Assembly: GCF_023061285.1 (NCBI RefSeq)
Contig: NZ_JAKGAM010000010.1
Span: 1-64,000, forward strand
Source: Chromohalobacter nigrandesensis
Lineage (GTDB): Bacteria; Pseudomonadota; Gammaproteobacteria; Pseudomonadales; Halomonadaceae
Length of the DNA: 64,000 nt
Direction: 5' to 3'
The notes under the pieces are model-generated. The model searched no databases. It was not told where the DNA came from and was given only the letters and a program-made list of their open reading frames with translations. The position numbers and the translations under genes are program-made. This document shows positions 18,265 through 27,648 of the stretch, piece by piece. The number at the start of each line of letters is the position of its first letter. The stretch's first letter is position 1.

Positions 18265-19703
18265 ACAGGCTTTTTCTCAACGACGTTGTCCGCATTTACG
18301 GGGTTTTGAGCAATCCTACCGTGACGCACAAAGTGGATCAGGTAGCACAGGCCAATGAAAGGTACACCGAAATAGAGCGCCACCCGTTGTTGCGGGTCAA
18401 AGGCAATGCCAATGCACGCCGCCAGACAGGCCGCAAACGCGATGAGCGGTACCCAGGGGTAGAACGGCGTGCGATAGACTAAATCATTCACTCGCCCTCC
18501 TTCACGCAGGTATTGGCGCCGGAAGTTGAACTGGCTGAGTGCAATCGCCATCCAGACCACCACCACGGCCAGGCCGGAAATCGAAACCAGCACCAGATAG
18601 ACGGTTTCAGGGGCATAAACACTGGAGAACAGCGCCCCCAGACCGCCGACCATGCTGAGCAACAAGGCGTTCATCGGGATGCCTCGCTTGTTGAGGCGGC
18701 CAAGCGACGGGGGCAAGGTACCCTGATCCGAGAGTGTCCACAGCATGCGTGCCGAGGCATAAAGCCCGGAGTTAGCCGCCGACAGCAACGCAATGATGAT
18801 CACAAAATTCATGATATCGGCCGCGCCCGGCACCCCAAGTCGCTGGAAGACGGCCACAAAGGGGCTCTCAGTGAGCCCGGCCTGATCCTGAGGTAACAGC
18901 GCCGCGATCACGACGATGGTGCCGACAAAAAACAGGATCAACCGCCACAGGGTCGCGCGAATCGCCTTGGGCACATTGCGGGCGGGGTCCACCGTTTCTC
19001 CGGCGGCAATCCCGATCAACTCGGTACCGGAAAACGCAAACATCACCGCCAGCAAGGTGGTGCCAATGGCCAGCAGGCTGGGCGGCATGGCGCCTTCTCC
19101 CCATAGCGCCGAAAGGCCCGGTGAGGCGACTTTGGCGCCAGCGGCATCATGCAGCGGCACCCAGCCAATGATCGCCACGGCGCCCACCAGCACAAACACC
19201 ACCACCGCGATCACCTTGATCAATGAGAGCCAGAATTCAGACTCGGCAAAGAAGCGCGAGGTAAACGCATTGACGCCAAAGACGATCGCCGCAAACAAGC
19301 CACTCCAGTACCAGCCGGGGATGTCGGGAAACCAGCGCCCCATAAAGACCGCCGCCGCGGTAAACTCGGAGCCTAGCGCCACCGTCCAGGTAAGCCAGTA
19401 CATCCAAGCCACCATGTAGCCGGTTCCCGGGCCGATATAACGGCTGGCATGGGCGCTGAAGGCACCTGAATCCGGCATATGCACCGCCAGCTCGCCCAGG
19501 CACATCATCACCAACCAGGCGACAATACCGCCTACCAGATAGGCCAACACCGCGCCGATAGGCCCGGCCTGCTGCACCGTATAACCGGAACTCAGAAACA
19601 GTCCGGTGCCAATCACACCTCCCAAAGACAACATTACCAGGTGACGGGTCTGCATGCTGCGTTTGAAGTGCGCACTCTCTTGATCACTTGCTTGCCCACT
19701 CAT
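18261..19703 (-). CDS. mmuP: S-methylmethionine permease MmuP (amino-acid permease family)
   Basis: A 480-residue APC-superfamily transporter with twelve predicted helices. The N-terminus [20 protein letters not shown] and [15 protein letters not shown] are typical of the AAT group, and [20 protein letters not shown] is the conserved central motif. Its stop overlaps mmuM by four bases, which defines the substrate by context: S-methylmethionine. In other organisms similar permeases carry other amino acids, so the assignment depends on the neighbour. A bidirectional-looking hairpin upstream separates it from the deacetylase gene. Confidence 0.92.
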   Translation of the reverse strand: MSGQASDQESAHFKRSMQTRHLVMLSLGGVIGTGLFLSSGYTVQQAGPIGAVLAYLVGGIVAWLVMMCLGELAVHMPDSGAFSAHASRYIGPGTGYMVAWMYWLTWTVALGSEFTAAAVFMGRWFPDIPGWYWSGLFAAIVFGVNAFTSRFFAESEFWLSLIKVIAVVVFVLVGAVAIIGWVPLHDAAGAKVASPGLSALWGEGAMPPSLLAIGTTLLAVMFAFSGTELIGIAAGETVDPARNVPKAIRATLWRLILFFVGTIVVIAALLPQDQAGLTESPFVAVFQRLGVPGAADIMNFVIIIALLSAANSGLYASARMLWTLSDQGTLPPSLGRLNKRGIPMNALLLSMVGGLGALFSSVYAPETVYLVLVSISGLAVVVVWMAIALSQFNFRRQYLREGGRVNDLVYRTPFYPWVPLIAFAACLAACIGIAFDPQQRVALYFGVPFIGLCYLIHFVRHGRIAQNPVNADNVVEKKPV

Positions 19704-19803
19704 GATGACATCCCTATCGTTGGCCTAACGAGGCGGCGGCGACCCCGTGGCCCGGCTCAAAAGGAGCGCTATTTTAGTGCATCCAGCCCATTCAAAAAAG
19801 CAT

Positions 19804-19844
19804 AAAAAAAGGCTCCTATATTCTTCTTAAAAATATAGAAGCCT
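19804..19844 (-). terminator. Intrinsic terminator of the deacetylase gene
   Basis: AGGCTCCTATATT and AATATAGAAGCCT form a stem of 12 pairs with one mismatch, followed on the minus strand by a run of seven T. It lies 20 bp after the deacetylase stop and separates it from mmuP, which therefore needs its own promoter in 19704-19800. Confidence 0.88.
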
Positions 19845-19863
19845 GAAAAAATGCCACTGTTCC

Positions 19864-20892
19864 TTATGGTACTCGCCCCGTCCCCTCGAAAAAGCTCACG
19901 GCATTGGCTTCCAACCCCTCGAGATAATAGCCGCCTTCCTGCACCACCAACGTCGGCAGGTCGAGGTCGGCCACCACGCGTCCCAGTCTGCCAAACCCTG
20001 GCGTAGAGACCGCCACCTTGGCCTGCGGGTCCCGTTCATGGATGTCGAAGCCCAGCGCCAGCACCAGCGCGTCCGGTTCGAACAACCGAATGGCCTGACA
20101 AGCCTCGTCCAGACGTTCGAAGAAAACCGCTTCCGGGGAGCCGTGCGGCATCGGCAGGTTGAGATTGTAGCCTACCCCTACGCCGTGTCCGCGCTCATCT
20201 TCGAACCCCGTCACCGCCGGATAGAAGTTGGTGGTGTCGCCATGGATCGAGATGTACATCACGTCATCTCGGTCATAAAAGATTTCCTGCACCCCCTGGC
20301 CGTGGTGCATGTCGGTATCCAGCACCACGACACGCGGATAACGTGCGGTCAGCCGCTGCGCGGCGATGGCGGTATTATTGAGAAAGCAGAAGCCGCCGGC
20401 GGCATCGGCGCGGGCGTGGTGCCCCGGCGGCCGCGACAGTGCATAGGCCCAGCGCTCCCCATGGTTCAGCGCGTCGGCTGCGGCAATCGCGCTTTGCGCC
20501 GACCAATAAGCGGAACCCCAGGTCGCCTCTCCTATCGGCGCACTACCATCCGCCAGGTAACGGCCCGCCTCGGCCAGCACACCGCGCAAGGCATTGGGCG
20601 AACGTACGAAGACATTGGACATGACCTCGTCGCCCCAGTCGTCCCCAAGCGCGGTCCAGCGCCGGTGGGCGCTTTCCAGAAAGCGCAGATACGGCAGATG
20701 ATGCACAGCGCGGATCGCCGTCAGTCCATTGTCAGGCGGCATCCGCACTTCGAACCCCAGCCGCTGAACGGCGCCCAGCAACCCCTCGAGGCGTGCGGGG
20801 ATCTCCTGAGGTTCGCGCAGCTTGCCGAGTGAAAAGTAGAGCCGAGGATGATGGCGCCGCTGCTCGGCGTGAAAGAAGGTCTTCATGATCAT
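19864..20892 (-). CDS. Histone deacetylase-family protein (acetylpolyamine amidohydrolase-like)
   Basis: A 342-residue zinc hydrolase of the arginase/deacetylase fold. Motifs in order: SRPPGHHARADAAGGFCFLN (active-site His pair), VVVLDTDMHHGQGVQEIFYD (zinc Asp and His), ISIHGD, and ALGFDIHERDP (second zinc Asp), ending LVVQEGGYYLEGLEAN. Bacterial members deacetylate acetylpolyamines or small acetyl-amides. Two ATG codons lie two codons apart (20892 and 20886) after GGAGGAGGC; the second has better spacing. Its 3' end exists a second time at 17174-17281, on the other side of the mmuMP cassette. Confidence 0.92.
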   Translation of the reverse strand: MIMKTFFHAEQRRHHPRLYFSLGKLREPQEIPARLEGLLGAVQRLGFEVRMPPDNGLTAIRAVHHLPYLRFLESAHRRWTALGDDWGDEVMSNVFVRSPNALRGVLAEAGRYLADGSAPIGEATWGSAYWSAQSAIAAADALNHGERWAYALSRPPGHHARADAAGGFCFLNNTAIAAQRLTARYPRVVVLDTDMHHGQGVQEIFYDRDDVMYISIHGDTTNFYPAVTGFEDERGHGVGVGYNLNLPMPHGSPEAVFFERLDEACQAIRLFEPDALVLALGFDIHERDPQAKVAVSTPGFGRLGRVVADLDLPTLVVQEGGYYLEGLEANAVSFFEGTGRVP

Positions 20893-20971
20893 GCCTCCTC
20901 CGGGTCAGTCTCGATAACGCTGCAAGATACGCGCCGAGAGACGCCTCGACACCCTTCCGGATGGCACGTAC

Positions 20972-22267
20972 TCATGCCCAAGCGGCGTGGGCCTGGGTCT
21001 CGCGAGGCGCCGGCAAAGCCTGGCAGACCGCATCGCTATCTGGCGTCGGCGTGGAAGTGTCCTGTCGCACCTCCATGAGCTGGAAGCGATGCACCACACT
21101 GGCCAGGCGCGTCGATTGGTCATGCAACGATGATGCCGCCGCCGCAGACTCTTCCACCAGGGCGGCGTTTTGCTGAATCATCCGGTCGATGCGCTCTACC
21201 GACTGGCTAACCTGCTCGATGCCCTGGGACTGCTCCCTCGTAGCCGCGCTGATCTCGCTGATCGCTTCGCTGACACGCTGCACTCCGGTAACGATTTCTT
21301 CAATGGTCGCGCCCGTGGCCTCGGCTTGTTGCACCCCGGATTCAACCGTTTCGCGGCTGTCGTGAATCAGCGTCTTGATCTCGCTGGCAGCCGTAGCAGA
21401 ACGCCCGGCAAGATTCCGCACCTCACTGGCGACGACGGCAAAGCCGCGCCCCTGCCCGCCTGCACGTGCTGCCTCGACCGAGGCATTCAGAGCCAGCAAG
21501 TTGGTCTGGAAGGCAATGTCATCGATCAGCCCGACGATATCGCCGATACGTTGTTCCGCCTCGGCGATGGCGCGCATGCGCGTCACCACATCCTTGACCG
21601 CGTCGCCGCCACGCACGGCGGCCTCGGCGGTGTGTGTGGCCAGCTCCTCAGAACGTTGCGCGGCGTAGGCGGTCTGCTGCACGCTCGAGGTCAGCTGGGT
21701 GATCGAAGTTACGCTTTGCTGCAAATGGCCCAGCGAATGCTCGGTACGCGAGGCCAGATCCTGATTGCCCAAGGCAATCTCCTCGCTGGCAATCGCCACA
21801 CTGTCGCTGGCATCGCGTACCTGCGCGACCATGCCGCCAAGTCCATCGCGCATGCCACCCAACGCCGTCTGCAGCTCGCTGAGTTCATCCTGGCCGACCC
21901 CTGCCATGGGGCGGGTCAGATCACCCTCGGCAATCGCCTCGGCGTAGGCCTTAGCCTCGCGCACCGGCGTACAGATCGCGCGCATGTTGAGCCAGGTCAG
22001 GGGCGCAACGATCAATACCGTCAAGCCCCCCATGACGCCGAACCACAACACCGAGCCCTGCGCTACCTCACTCAAGCGCGCGGCCATGATACCGGCCTGC
22101 GCCTCTTCCACGAGCCCCTGATCGAGCAAGCCCAGACTGGCATCGTAGAGCCGAAAAATGCCCCACATGCCAGTGCCCCCCAACACTCCCAAAAGCGCCA
22201 GCACGACGACGATCGCCCCCAGCATACGCACGCGCACCGAAAAACGGCGCATGATCGACATCAACAT
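20972..22267 (-). CDS. Methyl-accepting chemotaxis protein with a very small periplasmic loop
   Basis: A 431-residue chemoreceptor. Two membrane helices ([17 protein letters not shown] near 15-35 and [20 protein letters not shown] near 73-93) enclose only about 35-40 residues, much less than a four-helix-bundle or Cache sensor. HAMP follows, then the signalling domain with the invariant hairpin [20 protein letters not shown] and [15 protein letters not shown]. The C-terminus lacks a CheR-binding pentapeptide. Either the receptor senses membrane or cytoplasmic state, or it works in arrays with other receptors. Monocistronic. Confidence 0.93.
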   Translation of the reverse strand: MLMSIMRRFSVRVRMLGAIVVVLALLGVLGGTGMWGIFRLYDASLGLLDQGLVEEAQAGIMAARLSEVAQGSVLWFGVMGGLTVLIVAPLTWLNMRAICTPVREAKAYAEAIAEGDLTRPMAGVGQDELSELQTALGGMRDGLGGMVAQVRDASDSVAIASEEIALGNQDLASRTEHSLGHLQQSVTSITQLTSSVQQTAYAAQRSEELATHTAEAAVRGGDAVKDVVTRMRAIAEAEQRIGDIVGLIDDIAFQTNLLALNASVEAARAGGQGRGFAVVASEVRNLAGRSATAASEIKTLIHDSRETVESGVQQAEATGATIEEIVTGVQRVSEAISEISAATREQSQGIEQVSQSVERIDRMIQQNAALVEESAAAASSLHDQSTRLASVVHRFQLMEVRQDTSTPTPDSDAVCQALPAPRETQAHAAWA

Positions 22268-22377
22268 GATGGCCCTGCCTCTGCAATGATCGGAATATTT
22301 CCCATCACTGTGACGCAGTCGCTTCAGTGAATATTGATATACATCAAGTGGATGTAGATTCGTTCTCCGATCGCGCG

Positions 22378-23253
22378 TTATGTCGTGGGACGTGCCTTGA
22401 TGGTCACCTTTCGTTCGTACAAGGCGATGGCGACACCGCTACCGATGATCACCAGTGCACCGATGAAGACCCAGACATCCGGCACTTCATCCCACAACCA
22501 CCAGCCCAGCAGTACGGCCCAGACCATGGCGGTGTAATCGAACGGCGCCGCCAGCGCCGCCGGGGCGTAACGAAACGCCAGCGTGATGCACGACACCGCG
22601 CCGACGCCGACAACGCCGGAGCCGATAAAGCCGAGCCATGCCACGCCCTCGGGCATCCGCCAGACGCTGGGCAACAACACCGCGCTGACGATCAGCGGCA
22701 CTAGGGTGGCGTAAAAGACCATCGCCCACAGGCTTTCCTTACCCCCATAGCGCCGCGCGGTGATCATCATCAGTGCGTAGCACACCGCTGCCCCGACGAC
22801 GATCAGCGCTCCCCACTGGAAGCCCGACGCACCGGGGCGCACCACGATCAGCACACCGGCGAAGCCCACCAATGAGGCAATGAACGGCAAACGTGCGACG
22901 CGCTCCTTGAGCAGCGGACCGGAGAGCAGCGTCACGAACAATGGCGCAGCAAAAGCGATGGCAGTGGTTTCCGCCAGCGGCAGCAAGGTCAGGCCGGTGA
23001 CGAAGCAGAACATCGTGCCGGCGAAGATCAACCCGCGCAGGAGATGCACCCCCGGGCGCCGAGTCTTGAGCTTTTGCCAACCGCCGTTGAAGCGCGCCAA
23101 CAGCGCGATCAGCGGCAGCGAAATCAAGGTGCGAAAGAAGATGATCTGAATCGGGTCGTAGGTGGCGCCCAGCCACTTGGAAATCGCATCGCCCAGCGCG
23201 AGGCACAACACCCCGGCGCACATGATCAAGATTCCCAGTAGTGACGACGACAT
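22378..23253 (-). CDS. EamA-family (DMT) transporter
   Basis: A 291-residue ten-helix membrane protein. The ATG at 23253 is preceded by GGAGGTGGGT; the frame continues upstream without family resemblance. Repeats of the EamA domain are seen as [20 protein letters not shown] in the first half and [20 protein letters not shown] in the second. This subgroup resembles RarD/RibN-like or S-adenosylmethionine-type carriers, but substrate is not inferable. It is divergent from chaC. Confidence 0.87.
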   Translation of the reverse strand: MSSSLLGILIMCAGVLCLALGDAISKWLGATYDPIQIIFFRTLISLPLIALLARFNGGWQKLKTRRPGVHLLRGLIFAGTMFCFVTGLTLLPLAETTAIAFAAPLFVTLLSGPLLKERVARLPFIASLVGFAGVLIVVRPGASGFQWGALIVVGAAVCYALMMITARRYGGKESLWAMVFYATLVPLIVSAVLLPSVWRMPEGVAWLGFIGSGVVGVGAVSCITLAFRYAPAALAAPFDYTAMVWAVLLGWWLWDEVPDVWVFIGALVIIGSGVAIALYERKVTIKARPTT

Positions 23254-23464
23254 ACCCACCTCCATGAAGCAAAAGCACGCGGCGCCTATCGCAATGCGCC
23301 ACGCTACGTGTAATGGAAACGGCCGAAGAATCGGCTCTTGAGCATAGCCGAATCGCAAGCGCACCGCGATGGTGCAAGGAGAAGGGAGGCCGCATATCGA
23401 TGCCAAAACGTGCATAATCGGGGACAGAATCCCGTTCACTCACTCGACGTACGCATAGAGAGTC

Positions 23465-24049
23465 ATGACGCTCGATACCACCGCGATCAACCAGCAAATG
23501 ACGCATTTCAACGACCATGAGGCGATCTGGTTGTTCGGCTATGGCTCGTTGATCTGGAAGGCGGATTTCTCGTTTCTGGAGAGCCGGCCTGCGCATATCA
23601 TCGGCTGGGAACGGCGCTTCTGGCAGGGCTCGCACGACCATCGCGGCACACCGCAGGCGCCAGGCCGCGTCGCCACGCTGACCGAGCGCCCCGACGCGGT
23701 CTGCCACGGCATGGCCTACCGTATCACCCAGGACGTACTCGGCCCGCTGGATGTGCGCGAGAAAAATGGCTACCTGCGGGTGGCCACGCCACTGCACTTC
23801 GATGATGTCGAGGGCGAGGAAAGCGTTGAGGGGTTGGTCTATCTCGCCAGCGAGGATAACGCCGCCTTCCTGGGGCCAGCGCCAGATACCGCCATCGCCC
23901 GACAGATCGCCGAGTCACACGGCCCGAGCGGCCCCAATCGCGATTACCTGCTCAACTTGGCCCAGGCGCTGCGCGAGATGGGCCACGACGACCCGCACAT
24001 CTTCGCCCTGGAGCGTGAATTGCTCGCGCTCCCTCCTCAGCCGGCGTGA
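23465..24049 (+). CDS. chaC: ChaC-like gamma-glutamylcyclotransferase
   Basis: A 194-residue protein of the ChaC group. WLFGYGSLIWKADFSF is the substrate-binding motif, and REKNGYLR supplies the catalytic Glu. ChaC enzymes release 5-oxoproline from glutathione, so this is a cytosolic glutathione-degrading enzyme. It is convergent with arfB; a GC-rich hairpin follows its stop at once. Confidence 0.92.
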   Translation: MTLDTTAINQQMTHFNDHEAIWLFGYGSLIWKADFSFLESRPAHIIGWERRFWQGSHDHRGTPQAPGRVATLTERPDAVCHGMAYRITQDVLGPLDVREKNGYLRVATPLHFDDVEGEESVEGLVYLASEDNAAFLGPAPDTAIARQIAESHGPSGPNRDYLLNLAQALREMGHDDPHIFALERELLALPPQPA

Positions 24050-24053
24050 CACG

Positions 24054-24074
24054 CCCCGCCGGCCGACGGCGGGG
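24054..24074. terminator. GC-rich hairpin between chaC and arfB
   Basis: CCCCGCCG and CGGCGGGG form an 8-bp stem with a five-base loop immediately after the chaC stop and adjoining the arfB stop. T tract is weak on the plus strand. Confidence 0.55.
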
Positions 24075-24488
24075 TTATGTCTCTACTTTGCCGCGCAGGG
24101 CTTTGGTCTTGCCCTTGCGAGTTTTCTTGTCGACGCGACGGCGCTTCGCGCCCTTGGAAGGCTGAGTGGGGCGGCGCGCCTTGTGCTGCTTGACCGCCTC
24201 CTGGATAAGCGCCTTAAGACGCGCCAGTGCCTCTTCCTTATTGGCTTCCAGCGTGCGATAACGCTGCGCCTTGAGGATGATCACGCCATCCTTGCTGATG
24301 CGCTGATCGGACAGCGCCATCAGGCGTTCCTTGTAGAACGGTGGCAATGACGAGTGGGGAATATCGAAACGTAGATGCACCGCCGAGGCGACCTTGTTGA
24401 CGTTCTGGCCGCCGGCGCCCTGCGCCCGAATCTGGCTGATATCGATTTCCCAATCGGCGAGCGTCACCGCATTGGAGATTCTCAGCAT
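24075..24488 (-). CDS. arfB: Ribosome-rescue peptidyl-tRNA hydrolase ArfB (YaeJ)
   Basis: A 137-residue protein with the release-factor GGQ motif in IRAQGAGGQNVNKVASAV and a basic C-terminal tail (KGAKRRRVDKKTRKGKTKA) that inserts into the mRNA channel of stalled ribosomes. It hydrolyses peptidyl-tRNA on ribosomes lacking a stop codon. The ATG at 24488 (MLRISNAV) is the usual family start; eleven further codons upstream have no resemblance. Confidence 0.95.
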   Translation of the reverse strand: MLRISNAVTLADWEIDISQIRAQGAGGQNVNKVASAVHLRFDIPHSSLPPFYKERLMALSDQRISKDGVIILKAQRYRTLEANKEEALARLKALIQEAVKQHKARRPTQPSKGAKRRRVDKKTRKGKTKALRGKVET

Positions 24489-24580
24489 GGTGTAGCCCTC
24501 GTAGCATGACGCGCCGAGCACGACGCGTGAATGATGCGCGACAGACTACACTATTGGCGGTGTCTCGGGATCGTCGCAAC

Positions 24581-24754
24581 TTACAGGGATTCGTCATCCT
24601 GGCGCTGTTTAGCGTTCAGGGTGGAGACGTTCGCCGTGTCATTATGGACACTAACGTTTTGATTGGCCTCGCTTTCCGCCACCATTGAGAACGGCAGCAA
24701 TGCAGAGACGACGATGGTTGCCAGCATCGAGAACAGCTTGTTGAGCACTTTCAT
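24581..24754 (-). CDS. Small exported protein of unknown function (57 aa)
   Basis: A short frame beginning MKVLNKLFSMLATIVVSALL, a clear signal peptide with basic start and hydrophobic core, followed by a short polar mature part (ESEANQNVSVHNDTANVSTL, then NAKQRQDDESL). AGGAG precedes the ATG by seven bases. I do not recognise a family. The polar, Asn/Asp-rich mature part of about 30 residues suggests a periplasmic peptide. It stands alone upstream of arfB on the same strand, 93 bp from its start. Confidence 0.62.
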   Translation of the reverse strand: MKVLNKLFSMLATIVVSALLPFSMVAESEANQNVSVHNDTANVSTLNAKQRQDDESL

Positions 24755-25093
24755 GACCACTCCTGGATTGTGGTGGTGATGCGGCGTTTTGTCGCATCAC
24801 TCGATTAGCATGCTAAAAGAATCAGTGCGCGTCAAGCCCTCCTCGATTTTCAAGGCCCCATGTGCCGCCTGAGGCGCATTGCCATTCAAATTCGTTAGCA
24901 GAAAAAGAATTTTTAAAACAAGACCACAAAAGTCTTACGTTTTTGACTAAAATGGGGCCGAGAGCTACGACCAAAGACGTAGCCACGGCTCACCATTTCG
25001 CTCATAACCTTTGAGCCTGGCGCAATGCCAGCTTACTAACGACGAAATAAGAGCCAGGTGATCATTCCTGTCCCACAAGGAGACAACAACGTC
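24755..25093. other. Non-coding interval before the PQQ dehydrogenase pair
   Basis: No gene-like frame is seen in these 339 bp. The segment around 24895-24950 is AT-rich with runs such as AAAAAGAATTTTTAAAA and may hold the promoter for the downstream pair. A weak imperfect repeat (GAGCTACG ... CGTAGCCACGGCTC) lies near 24960-24995. Confidence 0.4.
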
Positions 25094-25459
25094 ATGCCAC
25101 AATCTCGTACGCCAAGATTGGGCGCCATTGTGCTGCTGGTAGCCTCGATCGTCGGGCTTGCCATCGCACTCTATGCCTATTTCACCCCGCTGACCGGGGT
25201 CAATGGCTCACTTGGCGCGCTTGTCGCCATTCTGGCCACCATCATCCTGGCCGTCATGGCGCTCATCTTGCCCGCACTGAAAGGGAACGCTGCACGCAAC
25301 GTATGGCGCGTGCTTATCTTGCTAGCCCTTGCCGGTACCTTCTTCGCGGCGCTCCTCCTGCACCAATGGTGGATCTGCGTGGCCATGGTAGTCGGCCTGA
25401 TCGGGCTGATTCTCGATATGGCCCTTGCCAACCGCACCGCCCGTCCCGCCCATTCATGA
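25094..25459 (+). CDS. Small membrane subunit preceding PQQ dehydrogenase (detached Gcd membrane domain)
   Basis: A 121-residue protein with four hydrophobic helices (GAIVLLVASIVGLAIALYAY, ALVAILATIILAVMALIL, VLILLALAGTFFAALLLHQW, WICVAMVVGLIGLILDMALA). In classical membrane glucose dehydrogenase this kind of helical module is the N-terminal part of one 800-residue chain and docks ubiquinone. Here it is a separate gene ending 12 bp before the dehydrogenase gene. AAGGAG lies 12 bases before ATG 25094; a GTG at 25058 is an alternative. The link to Gcd is inferred from helix content and gene order. Confidence 0.7.
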   Translation: MPQSRTPRLGAIVLLVASIVGLAIALYAYFTPLTGVNGSLGALVAILATIILAVMALILPALKGNAARNVWRVLILLALAGTFFAALLLHQWWICVAMVVGLIGLILDMALANRTARPAHS

Positions 25460-25470
25460 GGAGCCGCCCC

Positions 25471-27498
25471 ATGCCGACATTGAGAACCACCGCGCAACGC
25501 CTGGGCACGGCCACGGCGCTGGCGCTTTTCCTGACGCCGCTGCCGCTTTTGGCACAGGACCAGGACGCTGATCAGGACGCCTCGAACGCAGAAGATAGCG
25601 CGTCATCCCAAGCTTCATCCGAATCGGTGCCGCTGGTCCCCGGCACACCGACCTGGGATAGCTTTCACGGCCAGCTCAACGCGCAGAAATACAGCCCCCT
25701 CGACCAGATCAATGCCGACAACGTCGGTGATCTGGAAAAAGCCTGGGAAGTTCACACCGGCGATGTATCCGATGGCTCGGGCGATCTACCGCCCACCGTG
25801 TGGTCCGCGACACCGGTCTTCGCCAACGACACGCTTTACATCGGCACGCCGTTCTATCGCATCCTCGCGCTGGACCCCGCCACCGGCGAGCAGAAGTGGA
25901 GCTTCGACACCGAGTCCAAGCTGGAAGCGCTGACCCAGCCCGCGCTCAAGAGCCGCGGCGTCGCTTACTGGGAGGCGGAAGACCCGGTCGAGGGTGAGTC
26001 CTGCCAGAAGATCGTCTATCTGGGCACGATGGATGCGCAACTCTTTGCCGTCGATGCCGACACTGGCGAGAAGTGCACCAGCTTCGCCGATAACGGCGTA
26101 CTCGACGTCAACCAGTGGAACGACACCCACGCCAAGTGGCCGCTGTCGCTGCTGCAGCCACCGACCGTGGTGGACGATCACCTGATCCTCGGCTGGGCCG
26201 GCAAGGACTGGGAATTCGAGCAGGCGCCTCCCGGCACCGTGTTCTCCATCAATGCCCGCACCGGCGAGCGTGAATGGAGCTTCGAAGCTCTTTCCGAAGA
26301 GATGCGTGAGAAGAGCGGTACCGCCAACGTGTGGACGCACATGTCCGCCGACGAGGAAAACGGCCTCGTGTACCTGCCGATCTCCTCGCCGTCACCCAAC
26401 TATTGGGGCGGCAACCGCACCGAGGAAGCGCCCCTCGCAACCTCGACCACCGCACTTGACGTCGATACCGGCGAAGTCGTCTGGTCACGCCAGTGGGTCC
26501 ACCACGATGTCTGGGACTACGACATCAACGCCGCGCCGACACTGATGGATATCACCGTGGATGGCGAGGAAATCCCGGCATTGATCCAGGCCACCAAGCA
26601 AGGCTTCCTGTTCGTCGTCAACCGCCTGACCGGTGAAGACGTCTGGCCGATCGAAGAGCGTCCGGTTCCGCAGGGCGATGGCTCCGTCGAGGGCGAGGAA
26701 TATGCGGCCACGCAACCCTTCCCGACCAAGCCTGCCCCCCTGCTCGACCAGTCCGAGAAACCCAAGGTCTGGGGTCTTGCCGATGCGGTTGGCGGTGGTC
26801 AGTGCTCCAAGCTGTGGGACGAGCTGACGTATGAAGGTATGTACACGCCGCCCACCACCAAGGGCGAAGGCGCCTTGGCCTACCCGGACAGCGCCGGTGG
26901 CGTGCAATGGGGTGGCGTCGCATTCGACCCTGTCAGCCAGACGGCTATCGTCAATACCTCGCACATCGTGCAGACCATCAAGCTCTATGACCGCGAGGCC
27001 TACGAGAAAGCCGATAGCGGCTCGGGCAACGAAAGCGGCTTTTCACCGCAGACGGGCTCGCCCTACGGCATGCGTCTCGAAGTGGCACGCAACTGGCTCG
27101 GCATGCCGTGCTGGGAGCCGCCCTTCGGCGAAGTCGTTGCGCTCGACATGAAAACCGGTGACGTGAAATGGCGTCGTCCGATCGGCTCCTCGCAGCAGTA
27201 CGGCTTCTTCATGCCCGAAAGCTGGGGCTCGCCCACTATCGGTGGCCCGGCGGTCACAGCCGGCAACCTGGTCTTCATCGGTGCCTCGATGGACGCAAAG
27301 CTGCGCGCCTACTCGCTCGACAGCGGTGAAGAACTGTGGGAAGACCAAGCCGAAGCGCCTGCCGTCGCCAACCCCGCCGTCTACGAATATGAAGGCCGCG
27401 AATATGTCGCCTTCATCGCCGGCGGCAACTCGATCCTGAAAGATCAGGTCGGCGACCAGGTCGTCGTCTACGCCCTGCCGGAAGACGAAGACGAGTAA
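25471..27498 (+). CDS. PQQ-dependent dehydrogenase, glucose/quinate family
   Basis: A 675-residue quinoprotein with a signal peptide (TATALALFLTPLPLLAQ) and an acidic linker, then an eight-bladed propeller: TPTWDSFHGQLNAQKYSPLD, VWSATPVFANDTLYIGTPFY, repeated tryptophan-docking motifs (ALDPATGEQKWSF, ALDVDTGEVVWSRQ, ALDMKTGDVKWRRP) and the late CSKLWDELTYEGMYTPP segment shared with glucose and quinate/shikimate dehydrogenases. It oxidises a sugar or polyol in the periplasm and passes electrons to ubiquinone. ATG 25471 has GAGGAG seven bases upstream. The membrane anchor is encoded separately by the preceding gene. Substrate is not determined. Confidence 0.9.
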   Translation: MPTLRTTAQRLGTATALALFLTPLPLLAQDQDADQDASNAEDSASSQASSESVPLVPGTPTWDSFHGQLNAQKYSPLDQINADNVGDLEKAWEVHTGDVSDGSGDLPPTVWSATPVFANDTLYIGTPFYRILALDPATGEQKWSFDTESKLEALTQPALKSRGVAYWEAEDPVEGESCQKIVYLGTMDAQLFAVDADTGEKCTSFADNGVLDVNQWNDTHAKWPLSLLQPPTVVDDHLILGWAGKDWEFEQAPPGTVFSINARTGEREWSFEALSEEMREKSGTANVWTHMSADEENGLVYLPISSPSPNYWGGNRTEEAPLATSTTALDVDTGEVVWSRQWVHHDVWDYDINAAPTLMDITVDGEEIPALIQATKQGFLFVVNRLTGEDVWPIEERPVPQGDGSVEGEEYAATQPFPTKPAPLLDQSEKPKVWGLADAVGGGQCSKLWDELTYEGMYTPPTTKGEGALAYPDSAGGVQWGGVAFDPVSQTAIVNTSHIVQTIKLYDREAYEKADSGSGNESGFSPQTGSPYGMRLEVARNWLGMPCWEPPFGEVVALDMKTGDVKWRRPIGSSQQYGFFMPESWGSPTIGGPAVTAGNLVFIGASMDAKLRAYSLDSGEELWEDQAEAPAVANPAVYEYEGREYVAFIAGGNSILKDQVGDQVVVYALPEDEDE

Positions 27499-27558
27499 CG
27501 TCTGACGGCCAGCCGTATAGACGGTAGAAGGCAAGACAGAAGCAACTTAGAAAGCAGA

Positions 27559-27590
27559 CGGGGTGGGCCCAATAGGCCCACCCCGTTTTT
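27559..27590 (+). terminator. Intrinsic terminator after PQQ dehydrogenase
   Basis: CGGGGTGGGCC and GGCCCACCCCG form an 11-bp perfect stem with a five-base loop followed by TTTTT, 60 bp after the stop. Confidence 0.95.
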
Positions 27591-27648
27591 GTTGGTTCAC
27601 GTCTTTGCTTTCGGATCTTGTAGCCCCGACCAAGAGGCTATGAAAGGT

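Noticed and set aside
21170-22330. Plus-strand frame of 386 codons
   Set aside because: Antisense to the MCP gene; composition (His, Arg, Gly, Gln rich) is typical of GC-rich shadow frames and has no start signal.
22739-23797. Minus-strand frame of 352 codons overlapping the EamA transporter and chaC
   Set aside because: Crosses the divergent promoter region and lies out of frame with both well-supported genes.
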